Source: Variovorax paradoxus
GTDB taxonomy: Bacteria; Pseudomonadota; Gammaproteobacteria; Burkholderiales; Burkholderiaceae_C
Length of the DNA: 36,338 nucleotides
Assembly: GCF_018614955.1 (NCBI RefSeq)
Contig: NZ_JAGGNV010000069.1
Span: 1 to 36,338, forward strand
Direction of reading: 5' to 3'
Below the pieces are notes generated by a model that was not told where the DNA came from, searched no databases, and was given only the letters and a program-made list of their open reading frames with translations. Made by a program: the position numbers and the translations under genes. Every line of letters begins with the position of its first letter. Within the stretch, counting starts at the first letter, position 1. Below, one piece after another: positions 8,462 to 17,734 of this stretch.

Positions 8462-9120
8462 CAGATGGATGGGTAGACCCCGGCACCCATCTCATCCAGC
8501 AGTTCCATGACAAGGTCCTCGTGTGCCTGCAGCGGCTGTGAACTGCCATCGTCGACGACGTCCGACGGGTTCATCCGATCGCCGAAGAGCATGATCACCT
8601 CGCACTGGTTGTCCCGCTTGGACATCCAGCGCAACCCTTGGGCGTCCGCCATGTTCTGCCAAATCCACAGCGCCCATTCCCGGGTCCTGGGGTAGTCTTC
8701 CTTCTCGCCCTCGAAGAGGTCGATCGGCTTCAGACCGGCGGCCTGGAGACCCATGGTCGTCATGTTGACCAGCCGGACCGCCGGCGCACGAATGCGGCTC
8801 AGGTGAAGGTTGGCGCGGTAGTCGCGCTCAAGGTCGTGCAGGTAGCCAGCCGACGGGGTGGGGACGTCGTGCAGGACGATCTCCGCAATGGCTCCGCGCT
8901 CCTTCATCGCCGCATAGATCGTCGGAATCGGTTTTTTCGAGACTGGGTTGAAAAGAGGACTGAATCGAGCGTTGCCGAGCCCCGATGCGTTGAAGGCGGC
9001 CGGCGCGTACTTCCCCGTGGTTGCGTCGTATGGGTGCACGCGATACCAGACTCCAGCCTTGTGCGGCAGGGTGCGGAACGATTTTGGCGGGGGAGGCAGG
9101 AGAGGTGCTGGGCTAGCCAT
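8461..9120 (-). CDS. RES-domain toxin (type II toxin-antitoxin)
   Basis: The protein has 219 residues. WYRVHPYD near residue 27, the Arg-Phe of NARFSPLFNP, the TIYAAMKERGAIAEIVLHDV segment (Tyr and Glu positions of the RES core) and the later RIRAPAVRLVN fit the RES fold. RES toxins act on NAD+, degrading or phosphorolysing it, and halt growth. The start at 9120 overlaps the antitoxin stop by 8 bp, a typical antitoxin-first arrangement. It is somewhat longer than many RES toxins because of its C-terminal tail. Toxicity is inferred from the family. Confidence 0.75.
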   Translation of the reverse strand: MASPAPLLPPPPKSFRTLPHKAGVWYRVHPYDATTGKYAPAAFNASGLGNARFSPLFNPVSKKPIPTIYAAMKERGAIAEIVLHDVPTPSAGYLHDLERDYRANLHLSRIRAPAVRLVNMTTMGLQAAGLKPIDLFEGEKEDYPRTREWALWIWQNMADAQGLRWMSKRDNQCEVIMLFGDRMNPSDVVDDGSSQPLQAHEDLVMELLDEMGAGVYPSI

Positions 9121-9733
9121 GCACCGCACCCACCTTGTGGTCTTCCGCGGCGGCCACGACGGCCTCCGGGGCGCTCGCAATCACCTCGCGCGGACGCTTT
9201 CCGCCCAGGAACGAATTGGTGGACTCGAACCATGCCGCAACCCGGAAGGGCGAGTCCTCCAGGACCGCCAGGATCGTCTTGACCGCTGGCAAGGGCTGCC
9301 AGGTCGCATCGAAGATGTACGCAGGGTAGATTTTCTTGCCGCGGTGGTCGATGCCGAAAATGCGCCCGCTCTGTTGCCAGCGGCTCACCGCCGCGTGCGG
9401 GTTTGCTGCCTTCGCGTCAAGCCGCTGTCCAATTTCGGCGGCCGAGCTCCACTCGGTGCCCTGCAGGACGGCGTCGATGGCGCGCTTCTCGAGATCGATG
9501 CGGGTGGCCGCCGGGCGCCTGGGCTCAACCTCATCCACCAACTCCTGGATCGATTGACGCTCCAGCTCGTTGATCGCCTCGCGCACATGGAGAGTGAGCT
9601 TCTTGTCTCTGGGCCCGGTGAGGGTCCGGGAAAGCTCGCCGATGATGAGGCGGCTCGCCTCCCGCATACTGTCGATGCGAGCCACCAGCGTCTGAATGGC
9701 CTCATGCGGTTCCTTGGCGGAAGTTTGGTTCAT
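9113..9733 (-). CDS. Antitoxin with Xre/MbcA/ParS-type toxin-binding C-terminus
   Basis: The protein has 206 residues and precedes the RES toxin gene, overlapping it by 8 bp. The C-terminal part, with AVLEDSPFRVAAWFESTNSFLGGKRPREVI, matches the DUF2384 toxin-binding domain, where the conserved pattern is a helix, W-x-x-x-x-N-x-x-L-x-G, then P-x-x-x-I. The middle (SSAAEIGQRLDAKAANPHAA, then a short wing-like KKIYPAYIFD) looks like a helix-turn-helix region, and residues 1-70 are helical and charged, possibly a coiled coil. The start is preceded by GGAG. It probably neutralises the toxin and represses the pair. Confidence 0.72.
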   Translation of the reverse strand: MNQTSAKEPHEAIQTLVARIDSMREASRLIIGELSRTLTGPRDKKLTLHVREAINELERQSIQELVDEVEPRRPAATRIDLEKRAIDAVLQGTEWSSAAEIGQRLDAKAANPHAAVSRWQQSGRIFGIDHRGKKIYPAYIFDATWQPLPAVKTILAVLEDSPFRVAAWFESTNSFLGGKRPREVIASAPEAVVAAAEDHKVGAVHG

Positions 9734-9789
9734 GACAGCTCCGTGAGATTCATGAGTGCATTTTACATCTCGCGTTTCTCACGCGCAAG

Positions 9790-9814
9790 GAGCCCTCCTC
9801 CGGGCCGAGGGCTC
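9790..9814. repeat. Perfect 8-bp inverted repeat upstream of the antitoxin gene
   Basis: GAGCCCTC and GAGGGCTC flank a 9-base loop. No T-run follows on either strand, so it is not a standard intrinsic terminator. It could be an operator for the toxin-antitoxin pair or an RNA hairpin. It lies about 57 bp upstream of the antitoxin start. Confidence 0.35.
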
Positions 9815-9873
9815 GTGAGGCCCGTGTGTGGGTATTCCGAGGGCCCGCCCACATAGATGACCGGGGTTTACCC

Positions 9874-9950
9874 TACAATCTCACCTGTCTCCTCGGATCC
9901 CGCAAGGATCCGCTTCAAGCCCCGGGCAGCAATGCATGGGGCTTTTTCTT
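9874..9950 (+). ncRNA. Candidate small RNA or leader transcript ending in a terminator
   Basis: A TACAAT -10-like hexamer at 9874-9879 is followed by a GGATCC-CGCAA-GGATCC hairpin (9895-9911) and then by a strong intrinsic terminator. No open reading frame fits between them. Together they describe a short structured transcript of about 65 nt. No good -35 hexamer is visible at standard spacing, so the promoter is uncertain and the region could instead be the tail of a lost gene. Confidence 0.35.
9917..9950 (+). terminator. Rho-independent terminator
   Basis: A 7-bp stem (AAGCCCC at 9917-9923 with GGGGCTT at 9938-9944) is followed directly by a T-run (TTTTTCTTT). It faces rightward and ends about 30 bp before the Tn3 left inverted repeat. 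Confidence 0.75.
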
Positions 9951-9980
9951 TGGCGGGATGACGGCGGTGAGTTGCCTTCT

Positions 9981-10018
9981 GGGGTAATCGTCCTTTTCAT
10001 GTAGTTTGATACGGTTTG
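9981..10018 (+). repeat. Tn3 left terminal inverted repeat (IRL)
   Basis: This 38-bp end starts GGGGTAATCGTCCTTTTC and continues to GATACGGTTTG. It pairs with 13195-13232, with five mismatches. Confidence 0.9.
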
Positions 10019-10121
10019 CCCCGAGAGCCTTTGCTGGCGCGGGTTTCCGGATGTCGAAGCGCCGCCCACGGCGGCCGGCTGCTGCGATGTACAGTCCCTC
10101 GACTGCCTGAATTGGTCGGTC

Positions 10122-13041
10122 ATGTCCACCTATGTCTATCGCTTCGTCGGTCTGGAAACCCTACCCGCTCGCCTGACGGATTTCGATCTTCAGCATTTTT
10201 TCCAGCTCGGAGATGGCGACGTCCAGGCGATCCGCCAGCGATTTCGATCCGATCGCCGGGTTGCTGGCGCACTGCAGCTGCTGTTCCTGCGCGCGTGCGG
10301 CCGCCCAATGGATCGCTTCTCCATGCTGCCGCGCAACCTGCTGCGGTACGTGGCCGAGACACTGGAAGCGTCACCGCTGACGATCGCGAGCCTGCGCAGT
10401 CTCTACGAGCGTCGCCCGACGCTCTACGAGCATCAACAGTGGGCCAAAGACTACCTTGGCCTGCGCGACTTCGATCCAGCCGCAGAAGCCGCCCTCGTGG
10501 CCATGCTGGCGCTTCACGCCGCCGAGGCCGCGCATCCGGACGATCTCGTTACCTCCGCGTGCCATTGGCTCTATGACCACCGCATCCTGATCCCCGGCCA
10601 ACGCCGTGTGCAGGACTGGGCCCGCGACGCGTTTGCCACGATCGAGGCGAGCATCCGCAACGCAATCGCCAGCGAGGTCACGCCCGGCGCAGTGCGTCGC
10701 TGCCTTGCTTCGGTCCACAGCAAGCGTCCCGAAGGCACTCTCACCCATCTCGAGTGGATCAAGACCCCTTCCGGGCGCCACGGCCCCGCGACGCTTGCCG
10801 AGACCCTGCAGAAGATCGGCTACCTGAAGTCCCTTGGTGTGCACGAGTGGTCCCTCGCTGGTGTCAGCCTGCCCAAGCTGCACGCCTACGCCCAGCAGGT
10901 GCAATCGCGACGGCCGGCAAAGAATCGCGAACTCAAGGAGAGTCGCCAAGTGATCGAGCTGGTGTGCTTTCTGCGCATGAGCCTGCTCGAACTTACCGAC
11001 ATTGCCGTGCAGCAGAATCTGCGCCGCAGCCAGCAGCTGTTTCGCGAAGCCGCACAGAAGGTGAAGACGACACGGGAGCGTTCGGACAGCGTCGCACGCC
11101 ACCAGGCGCGACTTGCGCGGGATGTGCTGCGCGATCCAGCCAAGCCGTTCCAGGCGCGATGCGCCGAAGCCGATCTCCTGCTGAGCAAGGTGCTGGATGC
11201 GGCACCGAAGAGCAGCGCTGTCGACCGACCATCAGCGCGTCAAAGCGCATCTGGGCGGTCTGCAGTCACTGGAATTCGGCGGCCGCCCACAGGATCCGGC
11301 CTTCGGGCAGCTAGAGGCCTGGCGTCAGCTGCAGACGGCGAAGGCGTCCGCGCTGCCCGGCGACTTTGCACTCCCCGATGTCGGCGCCGCCTGGCACGAT
11401 CTCGTGCGCGATGTCGATCCGCGCTTCGGCCTGCACGCGTTCGCGGCGTGCACGATGATGTCGCTGCGCAAGAGCCTGCGAAACGGCCGCGTCTGGATCG
11501 ACCACTCACTGAGTTTCCGCTCGCGCGAGCAGATGCTTATCTCCCCAGCCGAATGGGCGCGCGATCGAGACGTCCATCTCGCGTTGTTGGGCATGCCGGC
11601 AACGGCCGAGCCACTGCTTGACCCCCTCCTCGACAACCTGGCTGCCGGAGTTGCCGCCGTCGCCGAGGCCTGCGAGAAGGGTTCGCTCGACATCGATGCT
11701 GACGGCATGCTCCATCTGCCGGCCGTAATGGCGCTGCCCGACGAGGGCGAACCGCGCCGCCTGCGCGAGCTCATTTACCGAAAGATCGGCGACGTCCAGT
11801 TCCCCGATCTCCTGCTCGAAATCGATGCCCTGTGCAACTACAGCGAGGCGCTGCTGGGCCACCGGGCGGAAACCGTCGCCGAACTACTGGCGCTTTATGC
11901 CGCCGTGCTCGCGCACGGCACCGACATCGATGCGAAGAGCGTGGCAGCAATGATCCCCGGACTGGACACGGCGTGGGTGTCCGTTGCCATGCGGGCGCTG
12001 GAGACCCACGGGCGATTGCGGCGGGCCAACGAGCGCGTGGTCGAGTTCCAGGGCCGGGTTCCCATCTCCGCGCACTGGGGCGATGGCGCCAAGGGCTCGG
12101 CCGATATGATGTCGCTGGAAGCGACGCGTCATCTCTGGAGCGCGCGCACCGATCCGCGCCGGCGCACCTACGCGGCCGGCATCTACACCCACGTCCTCGA
12201 CCGCTGGGGCATCGTCTACGACCAACCCATTGTGCTCAACGAGCGGCAGGCCGGTGTGGCCATCGAAGGGGTCGAGCGGCACAACCGCAGTGAAGACCGC
12301 ATACGGCTGTCGCTGCTTGCCGTGGATACCCATGGCTACTCGAGCGGGGCCATGTCGGTCGCAAAGCTGCTCGGCTTCGACCTGTGCCCTCGCCTTCGGG
12401 ATCTCTCGGAACGCAAGCTGTACTTGCCGGCGGGCTTCGCCGTGCCGGAGGGCATCGAGCGCGCGACGACAAAGCGGCTGTCGCGCAAGGCGATTCGGGC
12501 GGGCTGGGACGACTTGATGCGCGTGATCGCATCGATCCGGGCGGGCAAGATCGGCGCCGACGTCGCGCTTCGCCTGCTCGGTAGTGCCGCGCAAGGCGAC
12601 CCGGCGTACAGGGCGGCCGACCATCTGGGTCGCCTGCTGCGCAGCATCTTCCTGTGCGACTACATCGCGATTCCCGACTTCCGGCGCGAGATCCACACGC
12701 TCCTGAGCCGCGGCGAATCGGTGCACCAGTTGCAGCGCGCGGTCTACACCGGCAAGGTGGCGCCCGAGCGCGGTCGGCGGCGTGACGAGATGAAGGCGAT
12801 ATCCGGCTCCCACGCTTTGCTGACGAATATCGTGCTGGCCTGGAACACCAGCCGGATGAACGATGCGGTCGAGCGCATGCGCAAGGACGGTATCTATATC
12901 GACGATGCCTGGCTTCGCCGCATCGGCCCGGTGCATTTCGCGCACATCAACTTCCGAGGCACCTTCCGGTTCCGCATCGACATGTACGCTTCGACGCTGC
13001 TGCGGCCTCGCGCGGCTACAGAAGCGGCTGCGAGAGTTTGA
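10122..13041 (+). pseudogene. tnpA: Tn3-family transposase TnpA, broken by a frameshift near 11214-11219
   Basis: The 5' part from the ATG at 10122 encodes the N-terminal DUF4158-type DNA-binding region and runs in phase to about 11214 (LLLSKVLDAAPKSS). The rest, from about 11215 (ALSTDHQRVKAHLGGLQSLEF) to 13041, is in another frame and carries the catalytic domain. Visible landmarks are HWGDGAKGSADMMS, the LCPRLRDLSERKLYLP block and RRDEMKAISGSHALL, which match the DDE regions of Tn3 transposases. The join reads continuously if one GC dinucleotide is restored in AGCAGCGCTG, so the lesion is consistent with loss of 2 nt from a GCGC run. Combined length would be about 970 residues, normal for the family. 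Unless the shift is programmed or a sequencing error, the gene is dead. Confidence 0.88.
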
Positions 13042-13114
13042 CCACGGCTTGAGGTCGAGCGGGCTAACAGCATCGAACCGGCGGTCCTGGAACCATTGGC
13101 ACGCGAGGCCAAAG

Positions 13115-13138
13115 CGTGTCAATCTGCATGAAAAGGCC
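13115..13138 (+). repeat. Internal degenerate copy of the Tn3 right end
   Basis: The segment CGTGTCAATCTGCATGAAAA plus four bases matches 21 of 24 positions of the right inverted repeat (13200-13223) in the same orientation, 85 bp upstream. It lacks the outermost bases. It may be a relic of an earlier end or an additional transposase-binding site. Confidence 0.6.
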
Positions 13139-13194
13139 AACTCTGCGCAGAAACCGAGATTCCTAAGTTGTTGTCGGGACTGGGCTTTTACAAG

Positions 13195-13232
13195 CCAACC
13201 GTATCAATCTGCACGAAAAGGACGATAACCCC
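13195..13232 (-). repeat. Tn3 right terminal inverted repeat (IRR)
   Basis: Read on the minus strand this begins GGGGTTATCGTCCTTTTCG and matches the left end at 33 of 38 positions. The transposon ends at 13232. Confidence 0.9.
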
Positions 13233-13567
13233 TGAAGGAAGGCAAGGTGCAAGCGTTTGCGCAGGATGATTCGCTGCTGCAGGGCCTCGTGTCGAACGAC
13301 AAGGGGATCGATACGCTCAGCCTGAGCAGGCTTGCGCTGTCGGTCGAACCGTACGCCGTGATGGTGCGCAAGGGCGACACCGCGTTGCTCGCGGCGGTCG
13401 ATCGGAGCCTCTCGCAGCTGTACGCCAGCGGCGAGATCAATGCGCTCTATGACAAGTGGTTCAACACCCACACGCTCACCATCAAGATGGGGCGCCTGAC
13501 ACGCGACAGCTTCGTTCGGCCGAACAAGCAACCCGGCGTCGCGATGGTGCTCGGCCATTCGATCTGA
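13233..13567 (+). pseudogene. 3' fragment of a glutamate/aspartate-type ABC transporter binding protein
   Basis: The reading frame enters directly from the transposon end (KEGKVQAFAQDDSLL) and runs about 110 codons to the stop at 13565-13567. EPYAVMVRKGDTALLAAVDRS and YASGEINALYDKWF are typical of the C-terminal lobe of GltI/SBP_bac_3 amino-acid binding proteins. The N-terminal two thirds, including the signal peptide, are missing. The GTG at 13247 is not a credible functional start. Confidence 0.85.
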
Positions 13568-13583
13568 GACAAACCGCCCGCCA

Positions 13584-15036
13584 GTGAAAGACCTCGGCGC
13601 ACGGGGCGCTCTCCGGTCCCGGTTCCGCCTCCGGGCCCCGTGCCTGGGCCTGCTTGCGGCCGGCGCGGTCGGCACCGCCTGCGCGCAGAACGCGATCAAG
13701 GCGGTCGCAAGCGCCATGCAACAGGGTGTGGAGGTGATCCAGATCGACCTGGCACGACCGCTCGCCGCCGTGCTCGGCAGTTTTTCGGTCGCGAGCCCCG
13801 CGCGCATCGCACTGGACTTCCTTGGCGCCACCAACGATGTCGGACGCGCAGCCATCGAAGTGAATCAGCCCAACCTGCGCTCGATCAATGTGGTGCAGGC
13901 CGGCGAGCGCAGCCGGGTGGTGCTGAATCTCCGGCAGCCGGTGCCGTACACGGCAGAGCTGCAAGGCAATTCGGTGCGGGTCACGCTTCATGCGGTTGCG
14001 GTTGCGGTTGCGGTTGCGGTTGCGGTTGCCGTTGCCGTTGCCGAAACACGGACGGTGGAAACGCCCGCGCCGGCCGAAGTCGCGGCAGCACCTGCTGTTC
14101 GCAGCAGTCCGATCACGCTCAATTTCTCCAACGCCGACATCGAGGCCGTGGCCCGCACCATGGCGGTGGTCACCGGGCGCAATGTGGTGGTCGATCCGCG
14201 AGTAAAGGGCACGATGGACCTCGTGACCGACCGCGCCGTGCAGCCGGCTGCCGCCTTCAACCAGTTCGCCGCAGCACTGCGCCTGCAGGGCTTTGCGGTG
14301 GTGGAGGCCGACGGCCTCTACAAGGTGGTGCTCGAAGCCAACGCCAAGCTGCAGAGCGTCGCCGTGAACACCTCCATCGGCGCCGTGCCAGCGTCGGCCA
14401 GCAACCAGGTCGTCACCCAGATCTTCAGGCTCAACCACGAGTCGCCCAAAGCCCTGCTGTCGGTGCTGCGCCCGCTGATTCCGCCCAACAACACCATCAA
14501 CGTGAACCCGGGCAACAACTCGCTCGTGATCACCGACTACGCCGACAACATGCGGCGGCTCGCACGCATCATCGCGGCACTCGATGTGCCGAATGCGTCC
14601 GATGTCGAGGTCATCCAGCTGAAGCACTCGATCGCCACCGACCTGATTCCGCTGGTGCAGCGGCTCATCGATGGCGGTGCGTCGGGCGCACCGAGCGTCA
14701 GCGAAGCACCGGGCGGCGCCGACGCATCGTTTCGCACCACGCTCCTGGCCGACCCGCGCAGCAACTCGGTGCTCATGCGCGCGGCCAATCCGGCGCGCGC
14801 GCAGCTGGTTCGCCCGCTGATCGAGAAACTCGACCGTGCGCCCGCCGAGAGCAGCAACGGCCTGGCCGGCAACATCTACGTGGTCTACCTGAAAAATGCC
14901 GACGCGGTGCGCCTGGCCGCCACGCTGCGCGCCGCGATGGCGGCGAACCGGCCATCGGGCACCACGGGCGCGGGTGCGACTGACGGCAGCAGTGCCGCGC
15001 CACAGCAGGCCACGCAGAACAGCACGGACGGACAAA
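13584..15036 (+). pseudogene. Secretin with PilQ-like AMIN domain fused to GspD-like N0-N3 domains, truncated by an IS
   Basis: From the GTG at 13584 the product has a signal peptide ending near ACAQNA. Next is an AMIN-type domain (roughly residues 35-135; DLARPLAAVLGSF, SPARIALDF, LRSINVVQAGERSRVVLNL) like the N-terminus of type IV pilus PilQ. An Ala-Val repeat linker follows. Residues about 172 onward (NFSNADIEAVARTMAVVTGR, VVVDPRVKGTMDL, IPPNNTINVNPGNNSLVITD, IATDLIPLVQRLID) match the N0, N1 and N2 domains of type II secretion GspD, and the start of N3 is present (NIYVVYLKNADAVRLAATL). The beta-barrel secretin domain is lost because IS6-family DNA begins at 15037. The PilQ front and GspD body are normally separate genes. 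As it stands it cannot form an outer-membrane pore. Confidence 0.8.
13992..14039 (+). repeat. Hexanucleotide repeat encoding an (Ala-Val)8 linker
   Basis: Six tandem GCGGTT units are followed by two GCCGTT units, in frame within the secretin gene. They encode eight Ala-Val pairs exactly between the PilQ-like and GspD-like parts. Changes by whole units keep the frame. Confidence 0.9.
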
Positions 15037-15846
15037 GGTTCTGTCGCAATAAGCCGACGCTGGTACCCTGAAGTTCGGATGATGTCAGGGACGAAGACGG
15101 TGATTGAAGTGCTGCGCAAGGTGATCAAGCGGATGCATTACCCGCTGGAGGTGATGCTGGTGTGCGTGCGGTGGTATGCGGCCTACCCTTTGAGCTTCCG
15201 TCATATCGAGGAGATGATGGCCGAGCGCGGCGTGCTCGTCGACCACGCGACGGTTCATCGTTGGTCGATCAAGATCCTTCCGGTGCTGGCCGTGGTGTTT
15301 CGCCGACGCAAACGTCCGGTGGGCACGAGTTGGCGGATGGACGAGACATATATCAGGGTCGCTGGCCAGTGGAAGTATCTGTACCGGGCCGTCGATCGCG
15401 ACGGCGATACGATCGACTTTCTGCTTCGCGCCAAGCGCGATCACGCGGCGGCCCGATGCTTTTTTGAGCAGGCCATCGGCCTGCACGGTGTGCCTGAGAA
15501 GATCACCATTGACAAGAGCGGTGCCAACACGGCCGCCATCCAGAGCATTCAAGCCGACTCCGGTGCGGACATCGAGATGCGCCAGTCGAAGTACCTCAAC
15601 AACATCGTCGAACAAGACCATCGGGCCGTCAAACGCATCGTGCGACCGATGCTCGGCTTCAAGTCATTCCGATCCGCGCGGGCGCTCATTGCCGGCATCG
15701 AGACGATGCACATGATCAGAAAGGGGCAGATGTACTGCCGCAAAAGCCAAGCCGCGTCCGCAGCAGCGCAGTTCTACTCGCTGGCGTTGTGAGCGACACG
15801 CACAACGCGCACTCCCTCGGCCCGGCGCTGCTATTGCGACAGAACC
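15037..15846 (+). mobile_element. IS6-family insertion sequence
   Basis: An 810-bp element with ends that both read GGTTCTGTCGCAATA (15 identical bases; left end 15037, right end 15846 on the opposite strand), the IS6-family terminus. It contains one complete transposase gene. The flanking octamers (CGGACAAA left, GTCTTTGA right) differ, so there is no target duplication. The left side is the secretin gene and the right side is an integrase remnant, consistent with the IS sitting at a recombination or deletion junction. Confidence 0.92.
15079..15792 (+). CDS. IS6-family transposase
   Basis: The 237-residue protein has the usual length for the family. The DDE catalytic residues are visible in SWRMDETYIRVAGQWKYLYR (first Asp), EKITIDKSGANTAAI (second Asp) and NNIVEQDHRAVKRIV (Glu), and LEVMLVCVRWYAAYPLSFRHI near the N-terminus belongs to the DNA-binding part. 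Two consecutive ATG codons (15079 and 15082) are possible starts. The gene is intact and could be active. Confidence 0.93.
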   Translation: MMSGTKTVIEVLRKVIKRMHYPLEVMLVCVRWYAAYPLSFRHIEEMMAERGVLVDHATVHRWSIKILPVLAVVFRRRKRPVGTSWRMDETYIRVAGQWKYLYRAVDRDGDTIDFLLRAKRDHAAARCFFEQAIGLHGVPEKITIDKSGANTAAIQSIQADSGADIEMRQSKYLNNIVEQDHRAVKRIVRPMLGFKSFRSARALIAGIETMHMIRKGQMYCRKSQAASAAAQFYSLAL

Positions 15847-16330
15847 GTCTTTGATGGGTGGCCGATGCGCCCGCCCCGGCTCGAGCGGCAGGACGAACTT
15901 TTCATAGGGAACCACGGACGTGGGAGTCGGCACCACGGCGGCCAGCGCCGTCACACTGAGCTGTGCGCGCGGCTGCGCCACATGTTGTCCGATGCGCAGA
16001 CCGAGCACCTCTTCGACTGGCTGCATGCGAACGAGGGTGCGCGCGCGCCGATACCGTTGATGCGTTCAATGAGCGCGGAGAGGGTCGGGACGCCTGCGCG
16101 GTCGAGCCGCAAGGCCACAGACGGATTCAACCAGGCTGTCACGGGGTCACCCGGCCGGGGATCCTGGGCAACCAGGTCTTCGAGCCAACGCAGCCCCTCC
16201 AAGTTGCCGATCGATGACTCGAGCGCGACGGGAAGGGCTGCCCTGCCCATCGTCCCGCCCTCCTCCGCTCGCTGATCGCGCAGTGGGTGCGGGTCTGCCA
16301 CCTCGTCGGCAGTGACGATCCATGGGCCGC
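15847..16330 (-). pseudogene. DUF3701-type site-specific integrase remnant
   Basis: On the minus strand one frame gives LRWLEDLVAQDPRPGDPVTA, then NPSVALRLDRAGVPTLSALI and RINGIGAR. Further downstream another frame gives GLRIGQHVAQPRAQLSVTAL and TSVVPYEKFVLPLE. These are consecutive parts of the N-terminal region of DUF3701 tyrosine integrases, separated by a frameshift or small deletion near 16030-16045. The gene is cut by the IS6 element at 15847, so the core-binding and catalytic domains are absent. The upstream boundary near 16330 is approximate. It lies just before the rut promoter region. Confidence 0.65.
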
Positions 16331-16444
16331 GATCGGTCCATACGTGTTGAAGCTCCCCTGGCGGAAGGGAAAAGGCAACTGGCAATGATTGCGCGGACTC
16401 CTTGCACCAAAGACGGCCGCGACCGAGCAGACCAAACGCTCCAT

Positions 16445-16464
16445 ATTGGACCATTTGGTCCAAT
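16445..16464. promoter_or_regulatory. RutR-type operator upstream of rutA (perfect palindrome)
   Basis: The 20-bp perfect palindrome TTGGACCA-N2-TGGTCCAA, extended by A/T at each end, resembles the E. coli RutR consensus TTGACCA-N2-TGGTCAA. A rutR-like TetR gene lies at the end of the cluster and an imperfect copy of the site lies before the second operon. It lies about 50 bp upstream of the predicted sigma-54 promoter. Confidence 0.72.
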
Positions 16465-16514
16465 CGCTATCGACAGAAACGCGCAAGTGGTTGATTTTAA
16501 AAGGCTTAAACCAA

Positions 16515-16530
16515 TGGCACGGCCTATGCA
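16515..16530 (+). promoter_or_regulatory. Candidate sigma-54 (-24/-12) promoter of the rut operon
   Basis: TGGCACG-GCCT-ATGCA matches the sigma-54 consensus TGGCACG-N4-TTGC(A/T) at all but one fixed position, with exact GG-N10-GC spacing (GG 16516-16517, GC 16528-16529). Transcription would start near 16541, about 65 bp before rutA. The E. coli rut operon is known to be NtrC-controlled, which supports the call. A TGCACC element near 16404 could be part of an NtrC site, but this is weak. Confidence 0.65.
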
Positions 16531-16604
16531 TAAGACCGCCAGCGCACGTCCTTCGGCGTTGCGTCCAGAGCCCATCCCTCACCCTCGGTCCAGGAGCGCA
16601 ACGC

Positions 16605-17717
<1,113 letters not shown>

Positions 17718-17734
17718 TTCGAAGTGACCCCGCC

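Larger units (their letters stand above)
9981..13232 (+). mobile_element. Tn3-family transposon, transposase only
   Basis: The element is about 3.25 kb, bounded by 38-bp inverted repeats beginning GGGGT(A/T)ATCGTCCTTTTC. The two ends match at 33 of 38 positions and have the GGGG terminus usual for Tn3. It carries one transposase gene (frameshifted) and no resolvase or cargo. The flanking pentamers differ (CTTCT left, TGAAG right), so no target duplication remains. The right flank is the 3' part of a binding-protein gene whose 5' part is not on the left side, which points to rearrangement after insertion. Confidence 0.9.

Noticed and set aside
13247..13567. A functional small gene starting at GTG 13247
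   Set aside because: The frame is open straight from the transposon end and matches only the C-terminal lobe of a periplasmic binding protein, so it is a truncated fragment.
13992..14039. CRISPR or minisatellite array
   Set aside because: The units are six bases, contiguous and without spacers; it is a coding microsatellite.
14028..14260. Long opposite-strand open frames with Ala/Arg-rich products across the secretin and many other genes
   Set aside because: They are compositional shadows of GC-rich coding DNA, without start signals or recognisable domains.
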